A stretch of DNA of 64,000 bases from Desulfobaccales bacterium (GCA_041648175.1 JBAZPO010000006.1:1-64000); one strand, 5' to 3'. Positions 14,382 to 22,825 are shown, numbered from the stretch's first letter. A program made the numbers and translations. Notes: a model not told the origin generated them from the sequence alone.

Positions 14382-17027
14382 ATGAAAACCCTTGGCTGGC
14401 TTTTTGATCTCTATCCGTTGCGCGACCGCATGGTATTGTGGTTCATCACCTGCTCTGGGGAGCGGCTGCGGCTGGAGGATGACTTCCCCTATTGCCTCTA
14501 TCTTGGGGGACCCCAGGCGCGGCTTCGGTCCCTGGCCCGGGGTTTGGGGCAGCGAGGATGGCTGCGCCGGGCCTATCCGTCCCAAGGCCAGGATTTGTGG
14601 ACCGGCCGTGAGATCCCGGTAGTGGCGCTGGAGGTCAAGGCTTATGACTTTCTGCCCCGATTGAGAAAGTATCTGGGGGCATTAACTGGCGAGGTGGCCT
14701 GCTATAACTGCGACATAGACATTGCCGCCTACTATCTCTATGTCCGCCGCTATTGGCCCTGCGCCTGGTATGAGGTGGAGGCCAAAGATGGGCGCGTGCT
14801 CCACCTTGAGGCCCAAGAGGACCCTTTTGCAGTGGAGTTTGACGTGCCACCCCTGGCCACCCTTACCCTGGGCCTCACCCGGGACCCGCTCATTCCATTG
14901 GGCGCGGGAAACGGCCTGGCGGTGGGGTGGGAAGGCCGCAGCCTGGAACTGGAAGCGCCGGATAGACCCGGCCTGGTGCGGGAGTTGGCCCAGTGGCTGA
15001 AGCGGGCGAACCCGGACCTGGTGTTAAGCGACTGGGGCGACGAAGAGATCATCCCCACCCTCACCCGTTGGAGCCGGGAGTATGACGAACCACTGCCCCT
15101 GGACCGGGAAGTGCGCCCGGCCCCCCGGCGCTTTAGCGGCGGCCGCAGCTATTTTTCCTATGGCCGCATCGTCTACCAGGGTTCCTCGGCCCCTTTCTAC
15201 GGCCGCTGGCACCTGGACCGGCGCAACTCCTTCTACTACCGGGAGTCGGGCCTGAAGGGACTGATCCAGATCGCCCGCATCGGCCAGATGCCCTTGCAAC
15301 AGGCGGCGCGCTCCAGCCCCGGGACGCTCATCACCTCCATGCAACTGGCTCGGGCCGTGGCGGACGGCATCCTCATCCCGTGGCGCAAGGCCGAACCCGA
15401 ACACTTCAAAACCGCAGGGGAACTGCTCACTATCGACAAGGGCGGCCTGACCTTCATGCCGCCGCCGGGCCTGCACACCCACGTGGCGGAAGTGGACTTC
15501 GCCTCCATGTACCCTACTATTATGACCATTCATAATATCTCTCCGGAGACGGTCAACTGCAGCTGTTGCTTGGGAGCAACAAGGGTCAGGAGTCAGGGGT
15601 TAGGGGTCAGTAAAAATGTAACACCGCCGCCCCCTTCGGTTCCGATGCCGGCGAGGGCGCCGGCGCTACATTTAAATGTCAGGGCTGACTCGGTAGGGGC
15701 ACAGCGTGCGGTGCTCCTGGAGCGGGAGTCCCCCGGCAAAGACCTCGGCGCCACCACCCCTCCGACCCACCCTTCACCCCGTAGGGGCGGGTTTGAAACC
15801 CGCCCCTACAACCCCTGGGCCTCCCCCTGCCCTCCCGTTCCTGAGGCTGATTATCGTCTCTGTCACCGGCGGGAAGGGCTGGTGCCCAAAACCTTAAGAC
15901 CGATTTTGGCCTTGCGGGAGCAACTCAAGGCCCGAGCCAAAGAGGTGCAGGTCGAAGATGCGGCGCAGTATAAGGAGCGGCAAACCGCCCTGAAATGGAT
16001 GCTGGTCACCTGCTTCGGCTATTTAGGGTACAAGAACGCCAGGTTCGGGCGGATCGAGGCCCACGAGGCGGTGACCGCGTATGGACGGGACAAGCTGCTC
16101 GCGGCCAAGGAGATTTTTGAGGACGCCGGCTTCACGGTGCTTCACGGTCTTACAGATTGTCTCTGGGTGCAGAAACCGGGACCGACTGATACAGGTGGCA
16201 CAGGCGTCTCGCCTGTGCTGCGCCGGCCAGACGTTCAGGAATCACCCAGGTCTCATTTTCGCGAAAAGAAAATCCCCCCTGCCCCCCTTTTTCTAAGGGG
16301 GGTTCAAAGTCCCCCTTTGAAAAAGGGGGATTTAGGGGGATTTGAAGTTTTCCCGACAAAACATACGAACACCCCCAATGACCCGTTAAAGGCGAACCGG
16401 TATGAGCTTGAACTGGAAGACTTGTGCGCCAAGGTATCCGGGGCCACCGGGGTCAAGCTCGCCCTGGAGGGGGTGTACCGCTGGATCTATTTCATGTTTT
16501 CCAAGCAAGACCCGAACCGGCCGGTCGCCACACGGTACTTCGGGGTCTTTGAGGATGGGTCGCTCAAGGTGCGGGGTCTGGCTTGCCGGCGGCGGGATAC
16601 CCCGCCCTTCGTACGCCGGGCCCAGGAGGCCATGTTACAAAAACTGACCGAGGCGGTGACCCCCGAGGAGTTGGCGCGCCTTAAGCCGGAGTTGGAGGAG
16701 ATGGCCGAGGGTTTTCGGCAGAGCCTCCGGGAAGGTGGGCTTAACCCTCAGGACCTGGTCATTACCCGGGTGCTGTCCCAAAAGGTGGAAGAATACAAGG
16801 TGGATACCCCCACTGCCCTGGCAGCCCGGCAACTGGAAGCCGCCGGCATCCCCATCCAGCCGGGGGAAAAGGTGCGCTATGTGCACCGGGAAGGGAAAAA
16901 AGGCCCCAAGGAGTGCCGTGTCCAGGCCGCGCCATTCATAGAGACCCTGGATGGGTATGATACCCAGCTTTACCTGGAGTTGCTGGACCGCGCTGTGGAA
17001 GAAATTCTTCTGCCATTCCAGCATTAA
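14382..17027 (+). CDS. Divergent family B DNA polymerase with two in-frame repeat-derived inserts
   Basis: An 881-residue family B polymerase. Motif A, DFASMYPTIM, has the catalytic Asp at 373; motif B is around K538 (ALKWMLVTCFGYLGY); motif C is HGLTDCLWV, retaining the essential second aspartate (D592) but with Leu in place of the first (usual DTD). The N-terminal exonuclease region is recognisable (FDVPPLATLTLGLT, NPDLVLSDWGDEE), but the Exo I DIE motif is missing, so proofreading is probably lost. Residues about 399-485 (15576-15836) and 601-667 (16182-16382) have no polymerase homology and coincide with palindromic repeats; without them the enzyme would be about 730 residues, a normal size. 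It ends the lexA cluster, suggesting a damage-induced, error-prone polymerase (inference). Confidence 0.82.
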   Translation: MKTLGWLFDLYPLRDRMVLWFITCSGERLRLEDDFPYCLYLGGPQARLRSLARGLGQRGWLRRAYPSQGQDLWTGREIPVVALEVKAYDFLPRLRKYLGALTGEVACYNCDIDIAAYYLYVRRYWPCAWYEVEAKDGRVLHLEAQEDPFAVEFDVPPLATLTLGLTRDPLIPLGAGNGLAVGWEGRSLELEAPDRPGLVRELAQWLKRANPDLVLSDWGDEEIIPTLTRWSREYDEPLPLDREVRPAPRRFSGGRSYFSYGRIVYQGSSAPFYGRWHLDRRNSFYYRESGLKGLIQIARIGQMPLQQAARSSPGTLITSMQLARAVADGILIPWRKAEPEHFKTAGELLTIDKGGLTFMPPPGLHTHVAEVDFASMYPTIMTIHNISPETVNCSCCLGATRVRSQGLGVSKNVTPPPPSVPMPARAPALHLNVRADSVGAQRAVLLERESPGKDLGATTPPTHPSPRRGGFETRPYNPWASPCPPVPEADYRLCHRREGLVPKTLRPILALREQLKARAKEVQVEDAAQYKERQTALKWMLVTCFGYLGYKNARFGRIEAHEAVTAYGRDKLLAAKEIFEDAGFTVLHGLTDCLWVQKPGPTDTGGTGVSPVLRRPDVQESPRSHFREKKIPPAPLFLRGVQSPPLKKGDLGGFEVFPTKHTNTPNDPLKANRYELELEDLCAKVSGATGVKLALEGVYRWIYFMFSKQDPNRPVATRYFGVFEDGSLKVRGLACRRRDTPPFVRRAQEAMLQKLTEAVTPEELARLKPELEEMAEGFRQSLREGGLNPQDLVITRVLSQKVEEYKVDTPTALAARQLEAAGIPIQPGEKVRYVHREGKKGPKECRVQAAPFIETLDGYDTQLYLELLDRAVEEILLPFQH
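15576..15836. repeat. Repeat-derived insert 1 inside the polymerase gene
   Basis: It lies between the polymerase segments NISPETVNCSCC and VPEADYRLCHRREGL, which are normally almost adjacent. It contains a GTCAGGAGTCAGG-type tandem motif, arms AAAAATGTA (about 15612) and TACATTT (15666) around a GC-rich core, and the perfect hairpin GTAGGGGCGGGTTT / AAACCCGCCCCTAC at 15781-15809. It adds about 87 codons without a stop. Confidence 0.75.
16182..16382. repeat. Repeat-derived insert 2 inside the polymerase gene (MITE family 1 core)
   Basis: Directly after motif C (CLWVQKPG). It contains a GGCACAGGCG/CGCCTGTGC hairpin (16195-16218) and a CCCCC-rich palindrome (16271-16343). Positions 16306-16343 are identical over 38 bases to the reverse complement of the core of the MITE copy at 61086-61268. 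About 67 codons, no stop. Confidence 0.8.
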
Positions 17028-17049
17028 TGACAGACCGTGATGGAAGGCA

Positions 17050-17349
17050 TTAGAGGAACACTCGATAATCAAGGTGCAAAGCCTTCCCCAATTTCTTGGC
17101 CATTTCCTTGCCGATGGGACGCTTGCCGCGTTCAATTTCGGAAATGTGCCTCTGGGGAAGGCCCACCCGCCCGGCCAGTTCCCTCTGGGTAATTCCTTCT
17201 TTGCCCCTGGCTCCCGCCAAGACCACTCCAGGCAAAGTTTTGTTGTCATACTCAGGAAACGCCTGACGCCACGGCAGCGAATCACCCAGTTTGACAAAAC
17301 CCAAAGATTGCAACGCCCGGATCGCCTCATCCTGCCGACGGCCCCACAA
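17050..17349 (-). CDS. XRE-family antitoxin
   Basis: A 99-residue protein with a C-terminal helix-turn-helix (residues about 52-95: TQRELAGRVGLPQRHISEIERGKRPI) of the Xre/Cro class. It follows the toxin gene by 23 bases on the same strand, the toxin-first order of HigBA-type modules. It would neutralise the toxin and repress the operon. The 46 N-terminal residues (PWRQAFPEYDNKTLPG) look like the toxin-binding part. Confidence 0.85.
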   Translation of the reverse strand: MWGRRQDEAIRALQSLGFVKLGDSLPWRQAFPEYDNKTLPGVVLAGARGKEGITQRELAGRVGLPQRHISEIERGKRPIGKEMAKKLGKALHLDYRVFL

Positions 17350-17372
17350 ACTTCAGCTCCACGGCATCCGAA

Positions 17373-17789
17373 TCAATATGGGGCTCTTTCGTGAGTGCCC
17401 GCATAAGTAACCTCCACTACTTTTGAAGACTTATCCAACACTTCCCAAATGACCACATATGTTGGATGCCCCTTCTTGAGGTGGCAGTGATGGCGGTTTT
17501 TTCCCAAGGAACCGTAATTGGACCAGTTGCCCCGCACCGGCCCGGCCACTTCAATTTCCCGCATCAAGGTGATTATACCAAGTTGCGTCCATAGAAGTAA
17601 AAATAGCTTCGGTTTTGTAGGATCGTACCTGCATGTGCGGCCACCATGAGGGCGGACACATAGGTCCGCCCCTACAAAAACAAAATTACCTGTATGAGCG
17701 CAACTTGGTATTAGGCCCCTCCGAACCGGCAACGGCAAGAGTTCTATTTGTTTCACCACTTGTCTGGAAACCGTTATGGTCCACTGCAT
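17373..17789 (-). CDS. RelE/HigB-type toxin carrying an in-frame MITE
   Basis: The frame encodes 138 residues. Residues 1-26 (MQWTITVSRQVVKQIELLPL...) and 73-138 (MREIEVAGPVRGNW, NRHHCHLKKGHPTYVVIWEV, AGTHERAPY) are the two halves of a short RelE/HigB-like mRNA interferase. Between them lie exactly 138 bases (MITE family 2 copy B plus one 3-bp target duplication), which add 46 codons and no stop. Removing them restores a continuous 92-residue toxin joined as GLITLMREIEV. The toxin may be inactive, or the internal ATG at 17562-17564 may give a 63-residue fragment. An AAGG precedes ATG 17787-17789. Copy C of the MITE lies just upstream. Confidence 0.8.
   Translation of the reverse strand: MQWTITVSRQVVKQIELLPLPVRRGLIPSCAHTGNFVFVGADLCVRPHGGRTCRYDPTKPKLFLLLWTQLGIITLMREIEVAGPVRGNWSNYGSLGKNRHHCHLKKGHPTYVVIWEVLDKSSKVVEVTYAGTHERAPY
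17576..17710. mobile_element. MITE family 2, copy B, inside the toxin gene
   Basis: 135 bp with the TIR pair TACCAAGTTGCG / CGCAACTTGGTA, flanked by TTA direct repeats at 17573-17575 and 17711-17713. Nearly identical to copy A. Confidence 0.92.
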
Positions 17790-17808
17790 GACCTTATGAT
17801 ACCAATTA

Positions 17809-17944
17809 TACCAAGTTGCGCTCATAGAAGTAAAAATAGCTTCGGTTTTGTAGAGGCACACTTGCCTGTGCGACCACTCTGAGGGCGGACACATAGGTCC
17901 GCCCCTACAAAAACTATAATTACCTGTATGACCGCAACTTGGTA
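17809..17944. mobile_element. MITE family 2, copy C, upstream of the toxin gene
   Basis: 136 bp, same TIRs, flanked by TTA at 17806-17808 and 17945-17947. More diverged inside than copies A and B (ACTTGCCTGTGCGACCACTC in place of their version). It sits 20 bases before the toxin ATG and probably separates the gene from its promoter. Confidence 0.9.
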
Positions 17945-17999
17945 TTAGTAGTATCAAATGTAATATGCGTTGAAAAATTTTCAGGTATACGAAAAAAGA

Positions 18000-18024
18000 G
18001 GCGGGTTTTAAACCCGCCCCTACA
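18000..18024. repeat. Dispersed GGCGGGTTTTAAACCCGCC hairpin
   Basis: Perfect palindrome followed by CCTAC, same family as 15781-15809. A shorter GGTGCGCAAGGCGCACC hairpin follows at 18048-18064, just after the end of the CODH/ACS operon, where the pair may act as a transcription terminator. Confidence 0.5.
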
Positions 18025-18073
18025 CGTTTGTTGCGAAAAAATAAGATGGTGCGCAAGGCGCACCCTACATTGA

Positions 18074-18964
18074 CTAGATTTCCAGCCAGGAGTCGGAGAA
18101 CAAGACTTGACCCATGATGACCCGGGCGGTCTTGGCGTAGTTCTGCAAGGTTTTGGACATGGATGGGATGTCCACGGATTTGCCTTCCATGATATCGGTA
18201 ACAATTTTCACGGCTTCGGGCATTTTGCCGTTGACCACGTCGGCCAGCTCCTGGTCGAAGGAGTCTACGATGGCGGAGACCATGCCTTTTTGCTGGAGCA
18301 TGATGACATAAGTGCGATTAATGATGGGGCGGAGCTCATCGGGCACACCGTTTGACGAGTTGGACAGACCGCAGGTAGACTTAGATCCCGGCGCCATATC
18401 CTGAAGCATCGACATATACTCCAGGGTGGCGATGAGCTGGTTTTGCTGGATGTTCAGCGGCGCGATGATGGGATCGAACCAGATGCGTTCGTTCTCGATG
18501 TCGTATTCCGCCGCCTTGGCCAGGATTTCAGCGGTAAGCATGCCGCGTTCGTGTTCGTCCCGGGGCATGCCTTCGGGGCCCCACATCAGGCCGATCATGT
18601 CGGCATCGTACTTCTTCACCAGGGGCATCATGCCGTCCATGCGCTCGGGCCGGGCCATGATGGAATTGATCAGGGCGCGGCCTTTATGGACCTTGAGACC
18701 AGCTTCCATGGCGGCGATGTTGGAGGTATCCAGGGCCAGGGGCACATTGGGCACCACTTCCTGGATGGCCTTGACTATCCATGTCATCAGCTCTTCGCCG
18801 CCTTTGCGGGCCGGGCCGATATTAACATCGATAAAATCCACCCCGGCCTCGGCCTCTTTCAGGGCCACCTCCTGGAGGGGCTTGGGGTTACGCTCCTTCA
18901 TGGCTTGACCATAAACTTTGGTCACCACGTTCAGGTTTTCGCCGATTCGGTAAAATTTACTCAT
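18074..18964 (-). CDS. acsE: Methyltetrahydrofolate:corrinoid/iron-sulfur protein methyltransferase
   Basis: AcsE moves the methyl group between methyl-H4folate and the cobalt of the corrinoid/iron-sulfur protein, linking the methyl and carbonyl branches of the Wood-Ljungdahl pathway. The 296-residue TIM-barrel shows the pterin-binding signature: IGENLNVVTK at the start, GVDFIDVNIGPARKGG, LALDTSNIAAMEAGL and STCGLSNSSNGVP. It is the last gene of the cooC-acsD-cooS-acsB-acsC-acsE operon, 82 bases after acsC. Confidence 0.95.
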   Translation of the reverse strand: MSKFYRIGENLNVVTKVYGQAMKERNPKPLQEVALKEAEAGVDFIDVNIGPARKGGEELMTWIVKAIQEVVPNVPLALDTSNIAAMEAGLKVHKGRALINSIMARPERMDGMMPLVKKYDADMIGLMWGPEGMPRDEHERGMLTAEILAKAAEYDIENERIWFDPIIAPLNIQQNQLIATLEYMSMLQDMAPGSKSTCGLSNSSNGVPDELRPIINRTYVIMLQQKGMVSAIVDSFDQELADVVNGKMPEAVKIVTDIMEGKSVDIPSMSKTLQNYAKTARVIMGQVLFSDSWLEI

Positions 18965-19046
18965 CAGGTGACCCCCTTCTTGACGGTGTTGTCAGTGGGG
19001 GAAGAAAGCCCCATGGCTCTCTTCCCATATTTATGAGGAACTCCCT

Positions 19047-20387
19047 CTACATGGTTTTCAGCAAGGCCGGGATATGAGAGGCTTCCCGAGGCCCGATGAG
19101 AACCTTCCAATCGGGCAGTTCCTCTTCCAGGTCACCGCTGATGCCCGCGGCATATCCGGGAATGAGCAGGGTCCGGGTCTTGACTTTGTCGGCAATCCCG
19201 CACTTTTTCACGAACATCGCCACCGAGTCGCCGGAGAATTTCCCGGCGGCCCAGGCGGTCATCACCGACAGTCCCTCGGTGTCTTGAATGAGCAGCCAGG
19301 TAGAAACCTTGCTGCTCTCGATTTCGCCGGACACGATGAAGTAGGTGAGGGCGAAGTTGGTGGTGATGGCTACGGGAGAATCCGGCCCCGGAGTGCCGAT
19401 CTCGTAGATGCCCGGGGTGATGATCATGGGCTTCTGCGGGTCGGTGTAGATGTTGAGGCGCTCCAGCAGCAGCGGGAAGATCCCGTCGGCGGACAGGTCG
19501 TTGACCACCACGATGCCGCCGTATTTGGCGATGAAGACTGAAGCGTAGAGCTTTTCCATCATGGGGTCGTCAGTCATCTGGGCCGGGACCGTGATGGTGG
19601 GGAAGCCGAAGGGCCGGAACTTAGGCACCAGGGCGGCCCGCCGCAGAACTATCTGATCCTGGAAGGCCTGCTTCAGGTCGCGGCTGCCAGTGTCGATGAT
19701 CAGGTCTTTAAGGCCCATACCGGTGAGCTTGGTGACGAGCTCGGCCAGAGAATCATAGCCCTCGCCCTTAGCCACCAGGGGCAGCCCCATCTCTTTGGCC
19801 AGGGCACCCATGGCGTCGACGTTGGCGGCGGTGGCTACACCCAGGGTGGGTTTGCGGTCTTTCACCGCTTCGGCGCCAGCCTTGGTCACGTCCGCCTTTT
19901 CGCTGCACAGCAGGATAGCGGCGTCGGTCTTATCCGCCACTTTTTTGGCCAGAGCGGCAAATTTGCCGGCATCGCCACCGGCATCATGAACAACTATCAT
20001 TTCCGGGCGCAGCAGCAAACCTACCCGGTCATACTGCAATTTCATGAACTGGGCCAGCTTGGCATCCACTTCCGCATCGGAGGCGGCGGTGGTAACCAAT
20101 CCGGCGATCACGGTGGGGTTGAAGAAGGTCTTTTCGTGACGGAACATCACGGTCTCACCGCCGATGGCCTTCACCCCTTCCTTCATCGGAAATTTAATGG
20201 GGCGGATGGGCGGGGCCGAAGCTTCGGCAAGTTTATCTTTTACCTCATCGGACACATAAGGACAGGCAGCCAACTCCGCCTTACCACTGGCCAGGGCCAT
20301 GGCAAAGGCCAGACACGTGGGGTAGCCGCATTCCTTACAGTTGGTTTTGGCGAGCATTTTAAAGATTTCAATTCCAGTTAATGCCAT
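19047..20387 (-). CDS. acsC: Corrinoid/iron-sulfur protein large subunit
   Basis: The gamma subunit of CFeSP, which carries the cobalamin and a [4Fe-4S] cluster and shuttles methyl groups to acetyl-CoA synthase. The N-terminal cluster motif is at residues about 17-42 (CKECGYPTCLAFAMALASGK...C), followed by a TIM-barrel (about 90-320) and the C-terminal cobalamin-binding region. Length 446 is standard. It partners with AcsD, encoded two genes upstream. Confidence 0.95.
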   Translation of the reverse strand: MALTGIEIFKMLAKTNCKECGYPTCLAFAMALASGKAELAACPYVSDEVKDKLAEASAPPIRPIKFPMKEGVKAIGGETVMFRHEKTFFNPTVIAGLVTTAASDAEVDAKLAQFMKLQYDRVGLLLRPEMIVVHDAGGDAGKFAALAKKVADKTDAAILLCSEKADVTKAGAEAVKDRKPTLGVATAANVDAMGALAKEMGLPLVAKGEGYDSLAELVTKLTGMGLKDLIIDTGSRDLKQAFQDQIVLRRAALVPKFRPFGFPTITVPAQMTDDPMMEKLYASVFIAKYGGIVVVNDLSADGIFPLLLERLNIYTDPQKPMIITPGIYEIGTPGPDSPVAITTNFALTYFIVSGEIESSKVSTWLLIQDTEGLSVMTAWAAGKFSGDSVAMFVKKCGIADKVKTRTLLIPGYAAGISGDLEEELPDWKVLIGPREASHIPALLKTM

Positions 20388-20510
20388 CGTCTCTCTCCTT
20401 ATCCATGACTGGTACCCGGCGGAGGCTAACCCGGATTGGCGTGGCCAACCCGCCGAGATTTTATACCAAGAAAGGGTCTGGAGGGGCGCACCTCCAGACC
20501 CCCGTTAGGG

Positions 20511-22742
20511 TTAGCCGATAATGGGATCCATCTCCAGGGCCGGGTGTTTCTTTTCCGTCAGGTAGGCCAGGATTTCGTCTTCAGTGACACCTACGGTCTC
20601 ATCGGCAATACGATCGATAAGATCGGGAATCCCTTCTTCCTCACCCCGTGCCAGGAGCCGTTCCCGGAGTTCATCTTTCAGGATTTTGGGCATCCACACT
20701 ACCCGTTTCAGGCCACCGTCGCCTATGATGAACTTCCGTTGGGTGACGTTGAACTTGCTGTGGCCCACGAAACCCGGGGTAACCTGCCCGCCGCCGATGA
20801 CGCCGGCCAGGGTGGTGAACTTCATCCCGCAGGGGGTTTCACCGGTGTAGTCCCGGTTAACGGTCATAATGCCATTGCACATGGGCAGCACCGCGGAAAT
20901 AGCCTCGCAGCAGCCGCAGGTGGTCATGGGATCATAGACCAGGCTGTACATGTTGTAGGAAGCAACCGACTGCCGGGAAGCCTTGAAGACGAAATCGTTG
21001 ACACCCTGCCAGTTCCCCAGCTTCTCATCCAGGGTTTCGCCCTTCAGGATGGGCTGGTTGGGGCCGGTGGGGTTGATTTCGAAGGAGGCTTTGCAGTCCA
21101 TCCAGTTATAAGCGCCGCAGAGGCCGGTCCGCTCAGGGCTGACCACGCAGACGTGGTTCGGCGCGAAGGACTGGCACAGGGTGCAGGAGTAGTAAGTCTC
21201 GGTGGTTTCATCACGCATGTTCTCGACCCGGCGGTCACGTTCGTGATAGATTTTCCGGGCCTGCTTGGTGATTTCGTCCACTTTGTCTTTATCGGTGTAA
21301 ATCTTGATCTGACATTTGTCGAAGATGGCGCCGAAGTCCTGATGGAACTTGGCGTGGAGGATAGTGCCGATGTGTTTCAGGCTGAAGCCCTTTTCCACCG
21401 CGGATTTGCCGATGCGGTACCAGGCGATGTCCCGCTGCCCGATATGCATGACGCCCTGGGCGTAGTTCACCAGATGGTGAATCTGCCGTTCCAGGATGGG
21501 CTCGAAGTCGGGCTGGAAGGCCCGGCCGGCAACTTCAACCACGATCGCCATGGGCAGGCGCATGGGGATCTTGTCTTGCGGCAGGTCCGGAAGATCAAGA
21601 CCGAAGACTTCCACTTTGCCGTCTTCCACTTCTTCCATGCGTTTGCTGGTGACCAACTCCACCGCCTGGGTCTTGCCGCCACCACACTCGGCGTAGAGGT
21701 CGTCTTTGCGGACGCGCTCACCTTCGAAGGCGGCGCCGAAGTTCACCGGGATGTCGATCGCGGTGATCGCGACCTTGAGGCCCCGGACTTCGATGGACTT
21801 CTGGCCCAACTCCGCCATGGGTACGTTGCTGACCACATGCTCATAAGTACAGATACCGGTGGGCAGCACCTGGGGGATGTCCTGGTTGGTGATGGTGGGG
21901 AAGCCCCAGTTGATACAACCGGCGGCGTTGGCGTACCATTCATCGGAGATTTCGGATACGGCGTTAACGAACGCGAAGATGCGGTCCTTGTTGTACAGGA
22001 GCATTTTCAGGGCCGCACCAGGCTTCATGCCACCGAAGGCCATGGCGGCCCGGTTGGCGAAGCCCAGAGCGAAGACCGCACCGGAGATGTCCGGGCTGAA
22101 GGGCACGATCCGGGTGGGCCAGCCGATCTGTACCCCGCCTTCCAGGAGCTGTTCAGGTACCGAGGTTTTGCCGTCAATGGACTTGGCGGCGCAGAAGATG
22201 TAGAGGTTCTTTTTCTGATATTCCGTGACCAGGTCCACGGCTTCCTGCACCGAGGGGGCGGCGCCGACGATGGCGGCGAACCCGGGGGCGGAGCCGTCTA
22301 CGAACTCGACGCCACGTTTCCGGAAGATGGTGTCTTCCGCGGCGCCCAGCCAGATATTCTTGTCGCCTTTGCTATAGACTTCTTCCCCGCCCACATAGAA
22401 ATTCGGATCATCCACGTAGCGGATGGCCTCGAAAATTTCTTCGGCGAACAGGGTGGCCAGACCAGCGTCCAGGCCGGGTCCCAAGTAGGGCAGGTAGTTG
22501 TGCTCGGCCGGGACCGGCGGCAGCAGGGATTTGCAGCGTTTCATGACGGGAACCGCGTCCTTCAGCTTCTCGATCTTGGTGCCCATCAGGGAGTAGATAA
22601 TGGGAAGATAATAGGCGGTATTGGGGAAACCGATTTCCTGGTTTTCACCATATTTCTGGATGGCTTCGTCCAATTTGGCCGCGCACTTGTTTACGATCTT
22701 GTGAGCCCCGCGGATGGCTGCGGATATGATGATTTTCGACAC
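20511..22742 (-). CDS. acsB: Acetyl-CoA synthase, CO-methylating (AcsB)
   Basis: Builds acetyl-CoA from CO, a methyl group and CoA at the nickel-containing A cluster, or cleaves it during acetate oxidation. The 743-residue sequence has the N-terminal region that docks CODH (bacterial form, unlike the short archaeal subunit), the CTLCQSFAPNHVCVVSPERTG stretch and the downstream CGCCEAI motif supplying A-cluster cysteines. Flanked by cooS and acsC. A 777-residue open frame on the opposite strand is an artefact of GC-biased codon use. Confidence 0.96.
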   Translation of the reverse strand: MSKIIISAAIRGAHKIVNKCAAKLDEAIQKYGENQEIGFPNTAYYLPIIYSLMGTKIEKLKDAVPVMKRCKSLLPPVPAEHNYLPYLGPGLDAGLATLFAEEIFEAIRYVDDPNFYVGGEEVYSKGDKNIWLGAAEDTIFRKRGVEFVDGSAPGFAAIVGAAPSVQEAVDLVTEYQKKNLYIFCAAKSIDGKTSVPEQLLEGGVQIGWPTRIVPFSPDISGAVFALGFANRAAMAFGGMKPGAALKMLLYNKDRIFAFVNAVSEISDEWYANAAGCINWGFPTITNQDIPQVLPTGICTYEHVVSNVPMAELGQKSIEVRGLKVAITAIDIPVNFGAAFEGERVRKDDLYAECGGGKTQAVELVTSKRMEEVEDGKVEVFGLDLPDLPQDKIPMRLPMAIVVEVAGRAFQPDFEPILERQIHHLVNYAQGVMHIGQRDIAWYRIGKSAVEKGFSLKHIGTILHAKFHQDFGAIFDKCQIKIYTDKDKVDEITKQARKIYHERDRRVENMRDETTETYYSCTLCQSFAPNHVCVVSPERTGLCGAYNWMDCKASFEINPTGPNQPILKGETLDEKLGNWQGVNDFVFKASRQSVASYNMYSLVYDPMTTCGCCEAISAVLPMCNGIMTVNRDYTGETPCGMKFTTLAGVIGGGQVTPGFVGHSKFNVTQRKFIIGDGGLKRVVWMPKILKDELRERLLARGEEEGIPDLIDRIADETVGVTEDEILAYLTEKKHPALEMDPIIG

Positions 22743-22825
22743 TGTGACTTCCTCCTTCCTTTTTCGTAAAGGAAATTAGCTGCAAGGAACCGCCCTCCCT
22801 AGCGGCAGGGCGGCGCCGTTGATTC

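Noticed and set aside
14382..17027. Polymerase as a decayed pseudogene
   Set aside because: The frame is uninterrupted across both repeat inserts and the main catalytic motifs remain; a nonfunctional protein cannot be excluded but is not required.
17373..18056. Single 227-residue protein covering the toxin and the region upstream
   Set aside because: The upstream part is MITE copy C and hairpins that happen to be open; the toxin begins at 17787-17789.
20436..22769. 777-residue open frame opposite acsB, and a 528-residue frame opposite cooS (23252-24838)
   Set aside because: They are shadows of GC-biased codons in well-identified genes on the other strand; their sequences are low-complexity Gly/Asp/His-rich with no domain.
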